DNA from: Nostoc sp. UHCC 0870 | GTDB lineage: Bacteria; Cyanobacteriota; Cyanobacteriia; Cyanobacteriales; Nostocaceae | DNA length: 64,000 nt | Assembly: GCF_022063185.1 (NCBI RefSeq) | Contig: NZ_CP091913.1 | Coordinates: 2,109,501 to 2,173,500 of the forward strand | Direction: 5' to 3' | Part shown: piece by piece, positions 36,618 through 46,193 of the stretch | Position numbering within the stretch: position 1 is the stretch's first letter | Layout: every line of letters starts with the position of its first letter | The notes under the pieces: model-generated | The model's input: only the letters and a program-made list of their open reading frames with translations | What the model was told of the DNA's origin: nothing | Databases searched by the model: none | Translations under genes and position numbers: made by a program

Positions 36618-37562
36618 ATGCCTAGCGTTGAAGAAAACTTGCATAAATGGTCTAGTTATAGTTGGAATGAACAGGGTAATGAGTGGTCTAAATCCTGGGG
36701 TGGAACAGAGAAATGCTTTTGGGGAAGCATATATCCTCGCATTCAAGCATTTATTCCCGGAGCAACAATTTTAGAAATAGCTCCTGGTTTTGGGCGTTGG
36801 ACGCAATATTTAAAAGATTATTGTGACAATTTAATAGTAGTGGACTTAACCGATAAGTGTATTGCTGCTTGTCAACAGCGTTTTGCTGATTGTTCGCAGA
36901 TTACTTATCATGTCAATGATGGTAAGTCATTAGAAATGGTTGCAGATGAATCAATTGATTTTGTTTTTAGTTTTGACTCTTTAGTCCATGCTGAGGAAGA
37001 TGTTATTAAAGCATATCTGCAAGAGATAGCTTTGAAACTTAAACCAAATGGTATTGGATTTATCCATCATTCTAACTTGGGTAGCTATCTTAATCCTTCT
37101 ACTGGTAAGTTAGAAGTAGAGCATCTGTATTGGCGGGCTGAAAGCATGAGTGCTAAACTATTTGAGCAATACTGTGATCAGGCTGGTTTGCAATGTTTAA
37201 GCCAAGAGATAATTGCTTGGTGTGGCAATATTCTGTGTGATTGTATTTCTGTATTCACACCTAAAATATCTAAATGGAATCAACCAAACCGTGTAGTTGA
37301 AAACATATATTTTATGGATGAAGCTGACCGATTGCTAATGAATCATTGTCTTTACAATTTGAACCAAGAAACAGATAAATTAGCTGATCCACAAATTTTA
37401 CAATGGCAACAGGCTCAGATGCAAAGACAACAGAATACAGCAGAGTTGGAAAACATAAAATATAAACTACAGCAAACTCAGTTAGAACTAGAAATATCTC
37501 ATGCTACCGTAAATGAGTTACGAGACTTGATTTTAAAGTTTGACCCAGAGTCTAAATTTTAG
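36618..37562 (+). CDS. SAM-dependent class I methyltransferase with C-terminal coiled coil
   Basis: The protein has 314 residues. The SAM-binding motif I is ILEIAPGFGRWTQYL (about 51-65). LIVVDLTDKCIAACQQRF and the acidic FVFSFDSLVHAEEDVI (motif IV type) follow. FIHHSNLGSYL and the W-rich CGNILCDCISVF strand complete the fold. The final 70 residues are Gln/Glu/Leu-rich and predicted to form a coiled coil. A perfect AGGAGGTC ribosome binding site lies seven bases before the ATG. Such enzymes occur among glycosyltransferases and often methylate sugars or polysaccharide chain ends; the substrate here is inferred, not shown. Confidence 0.82.
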   Translation: MPSVEENLHKWSSYSWNEQGNEWSKSWGGTEKCFWGSIYPRIQAFIPGATILEIAPGFGRWTQYLKDYCDNLIVVDLTDKCIAACQQRFADCSQITYHVNDGKSLEMVADESIDFVFSFDSLVHAEEDVIKAYLQEIALKLKPNGIGFIHHSNLGSYLNPSTGKLEVEHLYWRAESMSAKLFEQYCDQAGLQCLSQEIIAWCGNILCDCISVFTPKISKWNQPNRVVENIYFMDEADRLLMNHCLYNLNQETDKLADPQILQWQQAQMQRQQNTAELENIKYKLQQTQLELEISHATVNELRDLILKFDPESKF

Positions 37563-37687
37563 ATGTGCCTTTCCTATTTAGCAATTTCTATTTTTTAAAG
37601 CTCATGTAATGTGGTTTAATTAGTCATTTATAAATACAGTGATGGCTCATATTAAATTATCATGAAAAAATATTTAAGGGAAAAAAG

Positions 37688-39127
37688 ATGAATAAAGAAA
37701 CCGTAGAATTTATTGACAGATCATTGTTAGCAGATGGTGATTATGTTTCACCTGGATTAGAAATTATCAAGCCTGATAAATGTTTTCCTAATCTGATGAT
37801 ATCAGATACCAGTGTTTCTAATTGGCCTTACCTCAGACGCGAAATTTCCCATAACTGGTATGTAGATAAAAGACAAACATATGTGGGTTTTCTCAGTCGA
37901 GATGAAGCTCATATTCTCTATAATACTGCGTTGAAGTTTAGAGGTAAAAAAGCTTTAGAAATTGGCTGCTGGTATGGTTGGTCTGCTTGTCATCTAGCTT
38001 TGGCAGGTTTAGAGTTAGATGTGATTGACCCTTTATTAGCTCAAGAAGATATCTATGAAAGTGTCACTAATTCTTTACAATCTGCGGGTGTTCTAGAAAC
38101 AGTTAATTTAGTAAGTGGTTATAGTCCTCAACAAGTAGCAGAATTAGCAGAACAATTACAGCGCAGGTGGTCATTCTTTTTCATTGATGGTTGTCATGAA
38201 GCTCCCAGCCCACTCAACGATGCTATCATCTGCGAACAATTGGCAGAGACAGATGCTTTAATTTTATTCCATGATTTAAATTCCCCCGAAGTTGCACAAG
38301 GTTTAAATTACTTAAAACAAAAAGGGTGGAACACAATGATCTACCAAACTATGCAAATTATGGGAGTTGCTTGGCGTGGGAATATTGAGCCGTTACAACA
38401 TCAGCCAGATCCGAAAATTAATTGGCATTTACCAGAACATTTGCAAAACTATTCTGTAAGTGAATTATCTACGGATGGATTTAATGAATTTCAGGAAATA
38501 ATTACTGCTATTCGACCTTACACTTTATTAGGTGAAGCACGTTTATTTTCACTTTATACCTTAGCCAAGAAAGTTTGTTTAGAAGATATCCCTGGCAACT
38601 TTGTTGAATGCGGAAGTTGTAAAGGAGGATCAGCAGCACTGTTAGCAACAGTAATTAAGCGATACAGTCGTCGCCCACGCCTACTTTATGCTTGTGATAC
38701 TTTTGAAGGAATGCCCGAACCGACGGAAGTAGATATATACAATGGCATACCCGCAAACTTCACAGGTTATGGAGTTGGCACTTTAAAAGCTCCAATTACG
38801 GAAAATATACAATCAATTTGCCAGTTGTTAAAAGTCCAAGATATTGTTGTACCTGTTAAGGGTTTATTCGCTGACACATTGCCTCAATATAAGTCAGAAA
38901 TAGGTAGTATTGCCTTTCTCCACGCTGATGGAGACTGGTATGAATCAACAATGGACATCTTCAATAACCTCTACGACAGCGTTGTTGCTAATGCTAGGAT
39001 TCAGGTAGATGACTATGGTCATTGGGACGGTTGTAAACAAGCTCTACATGATTTTGAAGGGTTGAGAGCAGAGCAATTCAACCTGCGTTTAATTGATTAC
39101 ACTGCGGTGTGGTTTAAAAAACCTTAG
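37688..39127 (+). CDS. Two-domain methyltransferase: Methyltransf_24-like plus TylF/MycF-like
   Basis: The 479-residue protein appears to be a fusion. The N-terminal half (about 40-235) has ALEIGCWYGWSACHLALAG as SAM-binding motif I, then FFIDGCHEAPSPLNDA and ALILFHDLNSP, typical of Methyltransf_24. The C-terminal half (about 285-478) has NFVECGSCKGGSAALLA, CDTFEGMPEP and LHADGDWYEST, then VDDYGHWDGCKQA, the signature of TylF/MycF macrolide or sugar O-methyltransferases. Both halves keep their acidic SAM/metal ligands. It would methylate hydroxyls of a sugar, in keeping with the preceding glycosyltransferase, but the substrate is not known. Confidence 0.85.
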   Translation: MNKETVEFIDRSLLADGDYVSPGLEIIKPDKCFPNLMISDTSVSNWPYLRREISHNWYVDKRQTYVGFLSRDEAHILYNTALKFRGKKALEIGCWYGWSACHLALAGLELDVIDPLLAQEDIYESVTNSLQSAGVLETVNLVSGYSPQQVAELAEQLQRRWSFFFIDGCHEAPSPLNDAIICEQLAETDALILFHDLNSPEVAQGLNYLKQKGWNTMIYQTMQIMGVAWRGNIEPLQHQPDPKINWHLPEHLQNYSVSELSTDGFNEFQEIITAIRPYTLLGEARLFSLYTLAKKVCLEDIPGNFVECGSCKGGSAALLATVIKRYSRRPRLLYACDTFEGMPEPTEVDIYNGIPANFTGYGVGTLKAPITENIQSICQLLKVQDIVVPVKGLFADTLPQYKSEIGSIAFLHADGDWYESTMDIFNNLYDSVVANARIQVDDYGHWDGCKQALHDFEGLRAEQFNLRLIDYTAVWFKKP

Positions 39128-39150
39128 ATCCACTTGCTTAATTAATTAAC

Positions 39151-40470
39151 ATGAACTTGATCATCTTCCAATTCCGAATGCAGAATTTTTTTCACCACTT
39201 GATAAATTCTGCTTGGCGAGTTTCCCGGTTGTTAATTTCTCTGAGTATATGTCTAATATTTTTATCTGCTTGTCAGGTAGGCGCAGATAAGAATGATGGA
39301 GTAATTCATCTCAGCCTATGGCAATCAATCAATCCTCCTCCTAATCGGGATGTGTTTGAAAAATTAGTAAAAAAATTTAATCAAACTCATCCTGACATCC
39401 AAGTTGAATCTATCTTTGTAGGTCAACCCCAATTGCCGAAAATATTAACAGCCGTTGTAGGTAATGCGCCTCCAGATATTTTGTCATTTGACCCCCAAAG
39501 TACAGGTCAGTTTGCAGAATTAGGCGCAATTCTACCTTTAGATGATTGGTTAGAAAAATTCCCATTGAAGTCAGAAGTCATTCCTAACCTATTTGAAGAA
39601 TTGCGTTTAAACGGTCAGCTTTGGTCTGTTCCCCTATACACTGCCAATCTCGGTATTTTTTACCGACCAAAACTTTTCCAAGCTGCGGGAATTACAGAAA
39701 CGCCTAAGACTTGGGAAGAATTAAGGCAAGTGGCTAAAAAGTTGACTGTTGATAGTAATCAGGATGGTCAACCAGAACAGTATGGAATGTTACTCCCTTT
39801 AGGAAAGCAAGAATGGACTGTATTTAGTTGGTTTCCTTTTTTACTGAGTTCTGGAGGTGAAATAGTCACCAATAATAGACCTAATTTGACGAATCAGGAG
39901 GCTATTAATGCTTTGCAATTCTGGCAAGACCTAATGAAAGATGGTTCAGCAACTCTTTCTCCGCCAGAACGTGGTTATGAAGAAGACGACTTTATTTCAG
40001 GTCGGGTGGCGATGCAAATCACAGGGCCTTGGACTTATATTATGAAGTCTAATGTTGATTATCAGGTGTTTCCCATGCCTGCGAATACTGAACAGGCGAC
40101 GGTGACAGCTACGGGAGTCCTTTATCTCATGAAGACCACACCAACCAGAGAGCAAGCCGCGCTCAAGTTTTTGGAGTATGTATTGAGTGAAGAATTTCAA
40201 ACAGAATGGAGTATCGGCACGGGTTTTTTGCCAGTTAATATTAAAGCTACTGAAAGTGAAGCTTATCAACAATTTATCAGCAAACAACCAGTATTAGAAG
40301 TGTTTGCAAAACAGATGTCTGTAGCAGGAAATCGCCCGATTATAGCTGGATATACTCGTCTATCTGATAGTCTTGGTCGAGCGATTGAAGCGACCCTGTT
40401 GGGTGAGTCTCCTGAAAAAGCTCTCAAAACGGCACAAGAGCGTTTAGAAGTAATTTGGGACAGTCAATAG
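39151..40470 (+). CDS. ABC transporter sugar-binding lipoprotein (family 1), orphan
   Basis: This 439-residue extracytoplasmic solute-binding protein has a hydrophobic segment ending LIFLSACQVG, a lipobox with Cys near residue 42 as the lipid-attachment site. The UgpB/MalE-type fold shows LSLWQSINPPPNRDVFEKLV, PDILSFDPQSTGQFAELGAI, GQLWSVPLYTANLGIFYRP, GRVAMQITGPWTYIM and the C-terminal EATLLGESPEKALKTAQERL. It binds a carbohydrate at the outer face of the plasma membrane. No permease or ATPase gene is adjacent, so it must work with components elsewhere. ATG at 39151 or at 39178 are both possible starts. Confidence 0.88.
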   Translation: MNLIIFQFRMQNFFHHLINSAWRVSRLLISLSICLIFLSACQVGADKNDGVIHLSLWQSINPPPNRDVFEKLVKKFNQTHPDIQVESIFVGQPQLPKILTAVVGNAPPDILSFDPQSTGQFAELGAILPLDDWLEKFPLKSEVIPNLFEELRLNGQLWSVPLYTANLGIFYRPKLFQAAGITETPKTWEELRQVAKKLTVDSNQDGQPEQYGMLLPLGKQEWTVFSWFPFLLSSGGEIVTNNRPNLTNQEAINALQFWQDLMKDGSATLSPPERGYEEDDFISGRVAMQITGPWTYIMKSNVDYQVFPMPANTEQATVTATGVLYLMKTTPTREQAALKFLEYVLSEEFQTEWSIGTGFLPVNIKATESEAYQQFISKQPVLEVFAKQMSVAGNRPIIAGYTRLSDSLGRAIEATLLGESPEKALKTAQERLEVIWDSQ

Positions 40471-40494
40471 TTAAATGATGCTATTTAACTCGCT

Positions 40495-40626
40495 GGGAAG
40501 AAACCTAACTGTGTTAAGTAATGTAAAGTTATTGTAATCGAGTTCGTAGTGAGGACTTTAGTTCTAAAAGAAGGACTAAAGTCCTTACTACAAACTTTTA
40601 ATTATTTACGCGGCTCTACTTACTAG
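40495..40626. repeat. Dispersed repeat with a long hairpin (copy 1)
   Basis: GTAGTGAGGACTTTAGTTCT (40546-40565) pairs with AGAAGGACTAAAGTCCTTAC plus TAC (about 40569-40591). Flanks TGTTAAGTAATGTAAA and CAAACTTTTAATTATTTA are shared with the element at 50328-50526; smaller relatives of the hairpin lie near 20515 and 49055. Confidence 0.8.
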
Positions 40627-40667
40627 GGTTTAAACTAGTACAAGTGAACTATATATAAAAATCTACA

Positions 40668-42104
40668 ATGTCTGACTTAATTTTATTTTGGCATCGTCGT
40701 GATTTACGTATTGCTGATAATACTGGATTAGCTTTGGCAAGAAAGCAAACCGCTAAAGTAGTGGGTGTGTTTTGCCTTGACCCGAACATTCTGGAACGGG
40801 ATGATGTTGCACCTGCTAGAGTTACTTACATGATTGGCTGTTTGCAAGCACTACAACAGCGATATGTAGAGGCGGGGAGTCAGTTATTAATCCTTCATGG
40901 TGATCCTGTACAGAGTATTCCTAATTTAGCTGAGGCGTTGCCAGCCAAAGCTGTGTTTTGGAATTGGGATGTAGAACCATATTCCCAAACACGCGATCGC
41001 GCTATCATAGAAACTCTAAAAGCCAAAGGTATAGAATTTCTCACCCATAACTGGGATCAAATTCTCCACGCACCAGAGGAAATTTTCTCAGGTAATAATA
41101 CACCTTACACCGTTTACACACCCTTCTGGAAAAATTGGTACAGCAAACCGAAGGCGAAACCAGTAGAAACCCTGGAAAATGCAGCAGGATTAACAGAAGC
41201 AGAACAGGAACTTGCCAAACAAGCAGGAGCGATCGCATTACCCACAGCTAAAGAGTTAGGATTTGCTTGGGATGAAGACTTGATCATTCCTCCAGGGGAA
41301 GCAGCCGCACAAGAAAAATTAGAGGAATTTACCGCCAAAACCATTACAGAATATCAAGAACAGCGTAACTTTCCCGCCATTGATGGTACATCACAACTGA
41401 GTCCCGCTTTAAAATTTGGCGTAATTGGTATTCGCACCGTCTGGCAAGCGACAATAGAAGCATTAGAAAACTATAACAGCGAAGAAGCGATCGCCAGTAT
41501 CCGCACTTGGCAACAAGAACTAGCTTGGCGGGAATTTTATCAACACGCTATGTATAACTTCCCCGAACTGGCTGAGAGTGCTTACCGTGATGTCTTTAAA
41601 ACCTTCCCCTGGGAAAGTAACACGGAACATTTTCAAGCTTGGTGTGAGGGAAGAACAGGCTACCCCATTGTAGATGCAGCCATGCGCCAGTTAAATGAAA
41701 TTGGCTGGATGCACAACCGTTGTCGGATGATTGTAGCTAGCTTTCTGACTAAAGACTTATTAATTAATCCGCAGTGGGGGGAAAAATACTTTATGCAGAA
41801 GCTAATTGACGGTGATTTATCTGCTAATAATGGGGGTTGGCAATGGAGTGCTTCTAGCGGTATGGACCCCAAACCTGTGAGGATTTTCAACCCAGCTAGT
41901 CAGTCTCAAAAATTCGATGCTGACGCTGAGTATATCCGCCAATGGTTGCCTGAATTGCGGTCTATGGATACAGAATATTTGGTGACAGGTAAGATTACAC
42001 CCTTAGAACGTCATGCTGTTGGCTATCCTGAACCAATTGTGGATCATAAAAAACAGCAAGCCCTATTTAAGCAACGCTATCAACAGCAAAAGGATTTAAT
42101 CTAG
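40668..42104 (+). CDS. phrA: Class I cyclobutane pyrimidine dimer photolyase
   Basis: The 478-residue flavoprotein uses blue light to split UV-induced thymine dimers. The N-terminal alpha/beta antenna domain starts with [18 protein letters not shown]. The C-terminal FAD-binding helical domain has [46 protein letters not shown], and [14 protein letters not shown] with the conserved FAD- and DNA-contact residues. Length and motifs match the cyanobacterial 8-HDF-type photolyases, so a deazaflavin antenna is likely. It is probably monocistronic; a dispersed hairpin repeat lies upstream. Confidence 0.95.
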   Translation: MSDLILFWHRRDLRIADNTGLALARKQTAKVVGVFCLDPNILERDDVAPARVTYMIGCLQALQQRYVEAGSQLLILHGDPVQSIPNLAEALPAKAVFWNWDVEPYSQTRDRAIIETLKAKGIEFLTHNWDQILHAPEEIFSGNNTPYTVYTPFWKNWYSKPKAKPVETLENAAGLTEAEQELAKQAGAIALPTAKELGFAWDEDLIIPPGEAAAQEKLEEFTAKTITEYQEQRNFPAIDGTSQLSPALKFGVIGIRTVWQATIEALENYNSEEAIASIRTWQQELAWREFYQHAMYNFPELAESAYRDVFKTFPWESNTEHFQAWCEGRTGYPIVDAAMRQLNEIGWMHNRCRMIVASFLTKDLLINPQWGEKYFMQKLIDGDLSANNGGWQWSASSGMDPKPVRIFNPASQSQKFDADAEYIRQWLPELRSMDTEYLVTGKITPLERHAVGYPEPIVDHKKQQALFKQRYQQQKDLI

Positions 42105-42197
42105 ATTTATTGACAAGGGTTTTACGCATCACATTTCATAACAGTTATTTGCGGAGTATCTTGGATATAGAGGTTTGATACTTGTGGAGTAGCGATC

Positions 42198-42512
42198 GTG
42201 AATACAGAAGAATTTCTGCGATTGATGGCAAAACAGCGTCCCTGTCCGCAAACCCTACCAAAAGCACTACAAGCCTTGTGGTATGACAAACAAGGTGATT
42301 GGAATCAAGCCCATGATATTGTACAGGATGCCCGTGATGCTGATAGTGCTTGGGTTCATGCTTATCTACACCGGAAAGAAGGCGATTTAAATAATGCCCA
42401 TTACTGGTATCAGCGCAGCAGTCAGCCAGCGTTTAGCGGGGATATCAACCAAGAATGGGAACAGATAACTTCTTTATTGTTGAAGAAGGTAAATACAACA
42501 AATGGATGCTGA
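42198..42512 (+). CDS. Conserved TPR-like hypothetical protein
   Basis: The 104-residue protein starts at GTG 42198. QALWYDKQGDWNQAHDIVQDA and AYLHRKEGDLNNAHYWYQRS resemble two tetratricopeptide-like helical pairs. The family is widespread among cyanobacteria and proteobacteria as a hypothetical protein, and I know no function. Its last 11 bases overlap the start of the pentapeptide-repeat gene, so the two are probably translationally coupled. Confidence 0.8.
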   Translation: MNTEEFLRLMAKQRPCPQTLPKALQALWYDKQGDWNQAHDIVQDARDADSAWVHAYLHRKEGDLNNAHYWYQRSSQPAFSGDINQEWEQITSLLLKKVNTTNGC

Positions 42513-42870
42513 GGAAATAAAACGGCGATATAAAGCAGGGGAGAGATATTTTCCCGCCACCAATTTAATTAGAGCCAAGTTAATTGCAGCCTATTTACCT
42601 GGAATAAATTTATGGGGAGCAGATTTAACTGGTGCTAACCTAGCTAAAGCCAAAATGTGGGGCGCAGACTTGAGCAGAGCAAATCTAGCCAATGCGAATT
42701 TGACTAGAGCAAATTTGTGTGGAGTTAAACTAAATGAGGCCAATCTGCGAGGAGCTAAACTTAATTTTACTAAGTTGTATGGTGCAGATTTAACTGGGGC
42801 TTATTATGATGAAACTACTCGCTTTTCTCAAGGTTTTGATCCTATTAGTAGAAATATGCAGAAGTTTTGA
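42502..42870 (+). CDS. Pentapeptide-repeat protein
   Basis: The 122-residue protein has about 14 tandem A(D/N)LXX pentapeptides from residue 34 on (for example ADLTGANLAKAKMWGADLSR and ANLTRANLCGVKLNEANLRG), predicting a right-handed quadrilateral beta helix. Pentapeptide proteins are abundant in cyanobacteria, mostly without known function. It overlaps the TPR-like gene upstream. The N-terminal 25 residues (EEIKRRYKAGERYFPATNLI) are a common cap sequence. Confidence 0.9.
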   Translation: MDAEEIKRRYKAGERYFPATNLIRAKLIAAYLPGINLWGADLTGANLAKAKMWGADLSRANLANANLTRANLCGVKLNEANLRGAKLNFTKLYGADLTGAYYDETTRFSQGFDPISRNMQKF

Positions 42871-42900
42871 TTTTGCCGCAAGTGTGGTTATTTAATTTTT

Positions 42901-43203
42901 CTATTCATCTGCGTCTGCAAACAAAGATTCTAAATCTCGATAACCATTCACAACATGAACCACAGTAATTCCGCTCTCTTGAGGGTAGTAAAATATAATG
43001 TAATCATCCACAACAAAACCGCGCAAATTTGCTGTAAGCCTGCCGTAACTTTTTCACATATTAGGAAAATCAGCTAGTAATTTACATTTCTGACGAATGT
43101 CATCAAAAAGCTTACTGGCTGCTTTTGGGTTGTGACGAGCAACATATTCACAAATTTCATCTAAATCTTGAATTGCTATATCTGAAAAGGAATAATTACT
43201 CAT
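42901..43203 (-). pseudogene. parE: ParE/RelE-type toxin gene with an in-frame stop
   Basis: Reading the minus strand from ATG 43203 gives 49 codons (MSNYSFSDIAIQDLDEICEY start, ending LLADFPNM). A TGA follows at 43056-43054, then 50 further codons of the same frame (KSYGRLTANLRGFVVDDY start). Joined, these make a normal 100-residue ParE toxin; families usually have a Gly at the stop position (M-G-x-x-Y), so one G-to-T change explains it. The ATG overlaps the antitoxin stop codon (ATGA). The toxin is probably inactive unless the stop is read through or is a sequencing error. Confidence 0.85.
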
Positions 43204-43457
43204 TCTTTAGACTCTTCAGTAATTTGACGAATTTTTTCTTGTAATCTGGCAAATACAACCTCACCATCGGTCACTTGACCCGCAGCAATTTGTTCAGTAC
43301 CTAGAGAAATTTCTTCTCGTAATTTTTTAATCTGCTGTTCTCTTTCTTGTAGTAGCTTAAAAGCTTCATTGACGACATCATCTGCACTAGCAAATCTACC
43401 ACTTGCAAGCTGTGCTTGAATAAATTGCTCTAGTTCTGGTGTAATTTGGATATACAT
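43200..43457 (-). CDS. parD: ParD-like antitoxin
   Basis: The 85-residue protein has a ribbon-helix-helix N-terminus (MYIQITPELEQFIQAQLASG and the RFASADDVVNEAFKLLQERE helix) and a charged C-terminal helix that would wrap the toxin. This is the CC2985/ParD layout. It overlaps the following toxin frame by an ATGA junction. Because the toxin carries a nonsense codon, this antitoxin may now be free-standing, acting as a repressor of its own promoter or against another ParE. Confidence 0.9.
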   Translation of the reverse strand: MYIQITPELEQFIQAQLASGRFASADDVVNEAFKLLQEREQQIKKLREEISLGTEQIAAGQVTDGEVVFARLQEKIRQITEESKE

Positions 43458-43544
43458 ACTGTCTACCTCTAGATAAATAGCACTCTACTTTTATCCATTT
43501 TCTAGCAACTTCACCACCCATCAGGCATAGATTTGATAGTTAAT

Positions 43545-44360
43545 TCAAGATTCTTCGGCGACGGGTAGGGGGAATATTTCACCAGATAGATATGCTGGAA
43601 AGTGCTTTTGGAAGTATAACCAAGATGTCATATCTTCACCATTATTAAGAGCCTTTGGAGCTTGCTTATATAAAGGTACGCGATAATTAATTTCATCTTG
43701 AAGTAACTGGGGCAATTCTGTTAAACCCTTGACTTTACTACCCAATGCACTATAGATAAGATAGCCGGGGCGATCGCTCATTTTCATCCAAGGCAACCAT
43801 TGACCAATCCTATCCCAACTTAGCCGCAATTGTGACACTGAAGTTAGTTCTGAGTTAAATAAATCTGCGGTTGGTACTGTGAGTTTAAATAATTCTGCGG
43901 CTTGATAAGTTTGATAGGGGCTGTATTCAGCTAATTTTGGATCGTCTGCTAAAGGGTTGGGATATGTAGGAAAAATATCAAACACAAAAGTTGTGTTATC
44001 TCCCTCGACTTGGGCGGGGAATTTGCCTTTAAAACAACCCTGCACAGGATTATTAGCGACATGAATTACTGGTACTGTTTCCCCTGTCCAGGGATTTTCC
44101 CATGTCCGTAAAATTTCGTCTGTTTCTGGGTTTAAATAATAGGTGAGTTCCCTAGAAGTAAAATCCCAGCTACCTACTTCTGTAGGAATGCACCTACTCA
44201 CACTCAAACCCAAAATTTTAAACAGTAGTTTTCTTCTCTCACCGGGAATAAAGGCGTAAATTTTACCTTTCCAGGTAAGGAAAGTTGATTCAGTTGAGTC
44301 AAGAGAAGAACGAGTTTTCACCCAATATTGAGCATCTAATTCTTGAGTTTCAGCAACCAT
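43545..44360 (-). CDS. DUF1838-type protein
   Basis: The 271-residue soluble protein contains FLTWKGKIYAFIPGERRKLL, a WDFTSRELTYYLNPETDEIL strand, TWENPWTGETVPVIHVANNP and a LRLSWDRIGQWLPWMKM stretch. These match the DUF1838 family as I know it; the function is not established. There is no signal peptide. The ATG at 44360 is preceded by degraded GC-rich repeats. It is a separate transcription unit on the same strand as the antitoxin gene. Confidence 0.65.
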   Translation of the reverse strand: MVAETQELDAQYWVKTRSSLDSTESTFLTWKGKIYAFIPGERRKLLFKILGLSVSRCIPTEVGSWDFTSRELTYYLNPETDEILRTWENPWTGETVPVIHVANNPVQGCFKGKFPAQVEGDNTTFVFDIFPTYPNPLADDPKLAEYSPYQTYQAAELFKLTVPTADLFNSELTSVSQLRLSWDRIGQWLPWMKMSDRPGYLIYSALGSKVKGLTELPQLLQDEINYRVPLYKQAPKALNNGEDMTSWLYFQKHFPAYLSGEIFPLPVAEES

Positions 44361-44374
44361 AATAAAATCCTTAA

Positions 44375-44577
44375 ATAATTCGTAATGGGCTAACGCCCCG
44401 CTCCGCTAACGTAATTCGTAATTCGTAATGGGCTGCGCCCCGCTACGCTAACGTAATTAGTCATTAGTTACTCTCCCCAATCCCCAGTCCCCAGTCCCCA
44501 GTCCCCATTGCCCCTTATCCCCAGAGGGGGCCCCGAGTTCCCCAATCCCCAGTCCCCAGTCCCCAATCCCCAATCAC
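44375..44577. repeat. Dispersed GC-rich repeat and heptamer repeats
   Basis: GTAATGGGCTGCGCCCCGCT-type units (44380-44455) are followed by CCCCAGT/CCCCAAT heptamers (44475-44577), interrupted by a GGGGCCCC palindrome near 44527. They directly follow the stop codon of the AbrB-type gene. Confidence 0.85.
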
Positions 44578-45765
44578 CTAAACCTCTAAACTGCTTTGAC
44601 TATCAAGATGGCGAAATAAAAATAACCACAGGGGTAAAGAACTGTTGATGGCGATGAGCCGTACTAAATGACCTGTTGTCACAATTTCTACATTATGATC
44701 TAATGCCAGTGCAACCAAAATCATTTCTGCTGCTCCCCCTGGTGCGGTGACTAATAAACAAGTCAACCAGTCCCATGAGGTTAATTGCATTGCTAGTATA
44801 GTCGCGATCGCACCAGTAATTAAAGTCATAACTACAGACATTAAAGCGTAACCTATAGCTCTTTTGCTAAAGGTGGGTTTTTCTCCCCAATACTCGCCAA
44901 TGGTGATTCCCAGAAGCGTTTGACCAATAATATTAATCAATTGTGGTGGGTTAAAATTAATCTCACTGACAAATGGCAACCAACCTAATACAGAATTGAA
45001 TGTGAGTCCTAGTAGTAATGCACCAAAAAAATCCCCCGCAGGTATCTTGAAAATGGCAACAACATAAACTATGAGGGCGGTGATTGGCAATGCTAATGCT
45101 AATAATTCTAATTGTGATAGATCAAAATTCAGCCAACCGCTATTAACTGATAGAGTTGGTAAATTCCAGTCATTCCCAACTGCTGTTCTCGCTATGAAGG
45201 GAATCAGTAAAACTACAGAGGTAACGCGAATAGCCTGCACCATTGCTACTAAGGTGACATTTTTATCATAATCAGCTGCGATCGCTGACATCACCCCCAC
45301 ACCCCCAGGAACTGTAGCTAGCATCGCTGTTAAGAGATTGGTGTTACTCAAGCGGGAGTAAATATAACCAATAAAACCCCCACACAACAGTAAAAATAGG
45401 GTCAACACTATAAATATGGGAATTCCAGCCCCTAGGCTAGTTAAATCACTATTAGCATTGGTAGCACCAACTGTCAGTCCTACTAACGCCATACCAACTT
45501 TTCTCGCCATCCGATTTGGGCGGGGCGAATGCTGGTAAAATATGCGACAGCATTGCAAAATCGCTGTACCCGCAGCAATACCGCCAAATATCCAGGAAAT
45601 TCCGCCAAAGTGTAACTTCGTTAACGCTATAGCTAGGGGAACGGATAACAGCACTTCCCATGTAAGGACTATGATTGGTTTCCCTATTAGCTGTGGTTTG
45701 GCAACTCCAATCTGTTGATTAATGGTTTCCTTTAGGGTGGAAACAGGACTTACACTTTGATTCAT
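44578..45765 (-). CDS. AbrB-family (COG3180) membrane protein
   Basis: The 395-residue membrane protein has about ten hydrophobic helices in two similar halves, each with the duplicated motif seen as TVPGGVGVMSAIAADY (about 150-165) and TAPGGAAEMILVALALDH. This is the AbrB duplication domain, often annotated as ammonia monooxygenase/AbrB family regulator but probably a transporter. It is not related to the DNA-binding AbrB of Bacillus. The substrate is unknown. The ATG at 45765 precedes an AT-rich gap. Confidence 0.85.
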   Translation of the reverse strand: MNQSVSPVSTLKETINQQIGVAKPQLIGKPIIVLTWEVLLSVPLAIALTKLHFGGISWIFGGIAAGTAILQCCRIFYQHSPRPNRMARKVGMALVGLTVGATNANSDLTSLGAGIPIFIVLTLFLLLCGGFIGYIYSRLSNTNLLTAMLATVPGGVGVMSAIAADYDKNVTLVAMVQAIRVTSVVLLIPFIARTAVGNDWNLPTLSVNSGWLNFDLSQLELLALALPITALIVYVVAIFKIPAGDFFGALLLGLTFNSVLGWLPFVSEINFNPPQLINIIGQTLLGITIGEYWGEKPTFSKRAIGYALMSVVMTLITGAIATILAMQLTSWDWLTCLLVTAPGGAAEMILVALALDHNVEIVTTGHLVRLIAINSSLPLWLFLFRHLDSQSSLEV

Positions 45766-46037
45766 CTATACGCGATTTGAAATGATTTAACTATGCACTT
45801 AAATTTATAGGGCTTACCGGAAAAAGGCTCGTATTTATCTGTATAACTATGTATTAAATAACACGTTTGATTTATCTTATAGAGTTCCACCATAACATTA
45901 ATTTAGAATAGTTTATAAATTATTAAATAATATAATCTTAATTAAATTTTTGAAATACACTTACAGGATGTTGGGTTTCGCATTGCTCATTTTAGCTGTG
46001 CCAGTTCAGTGTGTTAGGGTAAATAATAGTGCTTAGA

Positions 46038-46135
46038 TATAACGTTTCCTAATTAAATGATATATAAGCCCCTCTCCTCGCTGGCGGGGAGGGGGTTGGG
46101 GGTGGGGTTCTTGTACTCAACCGAGAAACGCTATA
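46038..46135. repeat. 98-bp miniature element with terminal inverted repeats
   Basis: TATAACGTTTC (46038-46048) and GAAACGCTATA (46125-46135) are inverted repeats with one mismatch. They enclose CCCCTCTCC...GGGGTTGGGGGTGGGGT. A related copy forms the 3' end of the glycosyltransferase gene at 33.2 kb. The rest of the gap 45766-46193 shows no gene. Confidence 0.75.
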
Positions 46136-46193
46136 GCTACACCAAAAGATATTAAGTAGGGACGCACAGATGCACACCCCTAAAGTAAATGTA

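Noticed and set aside
35496-40470. Glycosyltransferase/methyltransferase run as a full polysaccharide cluster
   Set aside because: No polymerase, flippase or initiating transferase is present; the genes are described individually.
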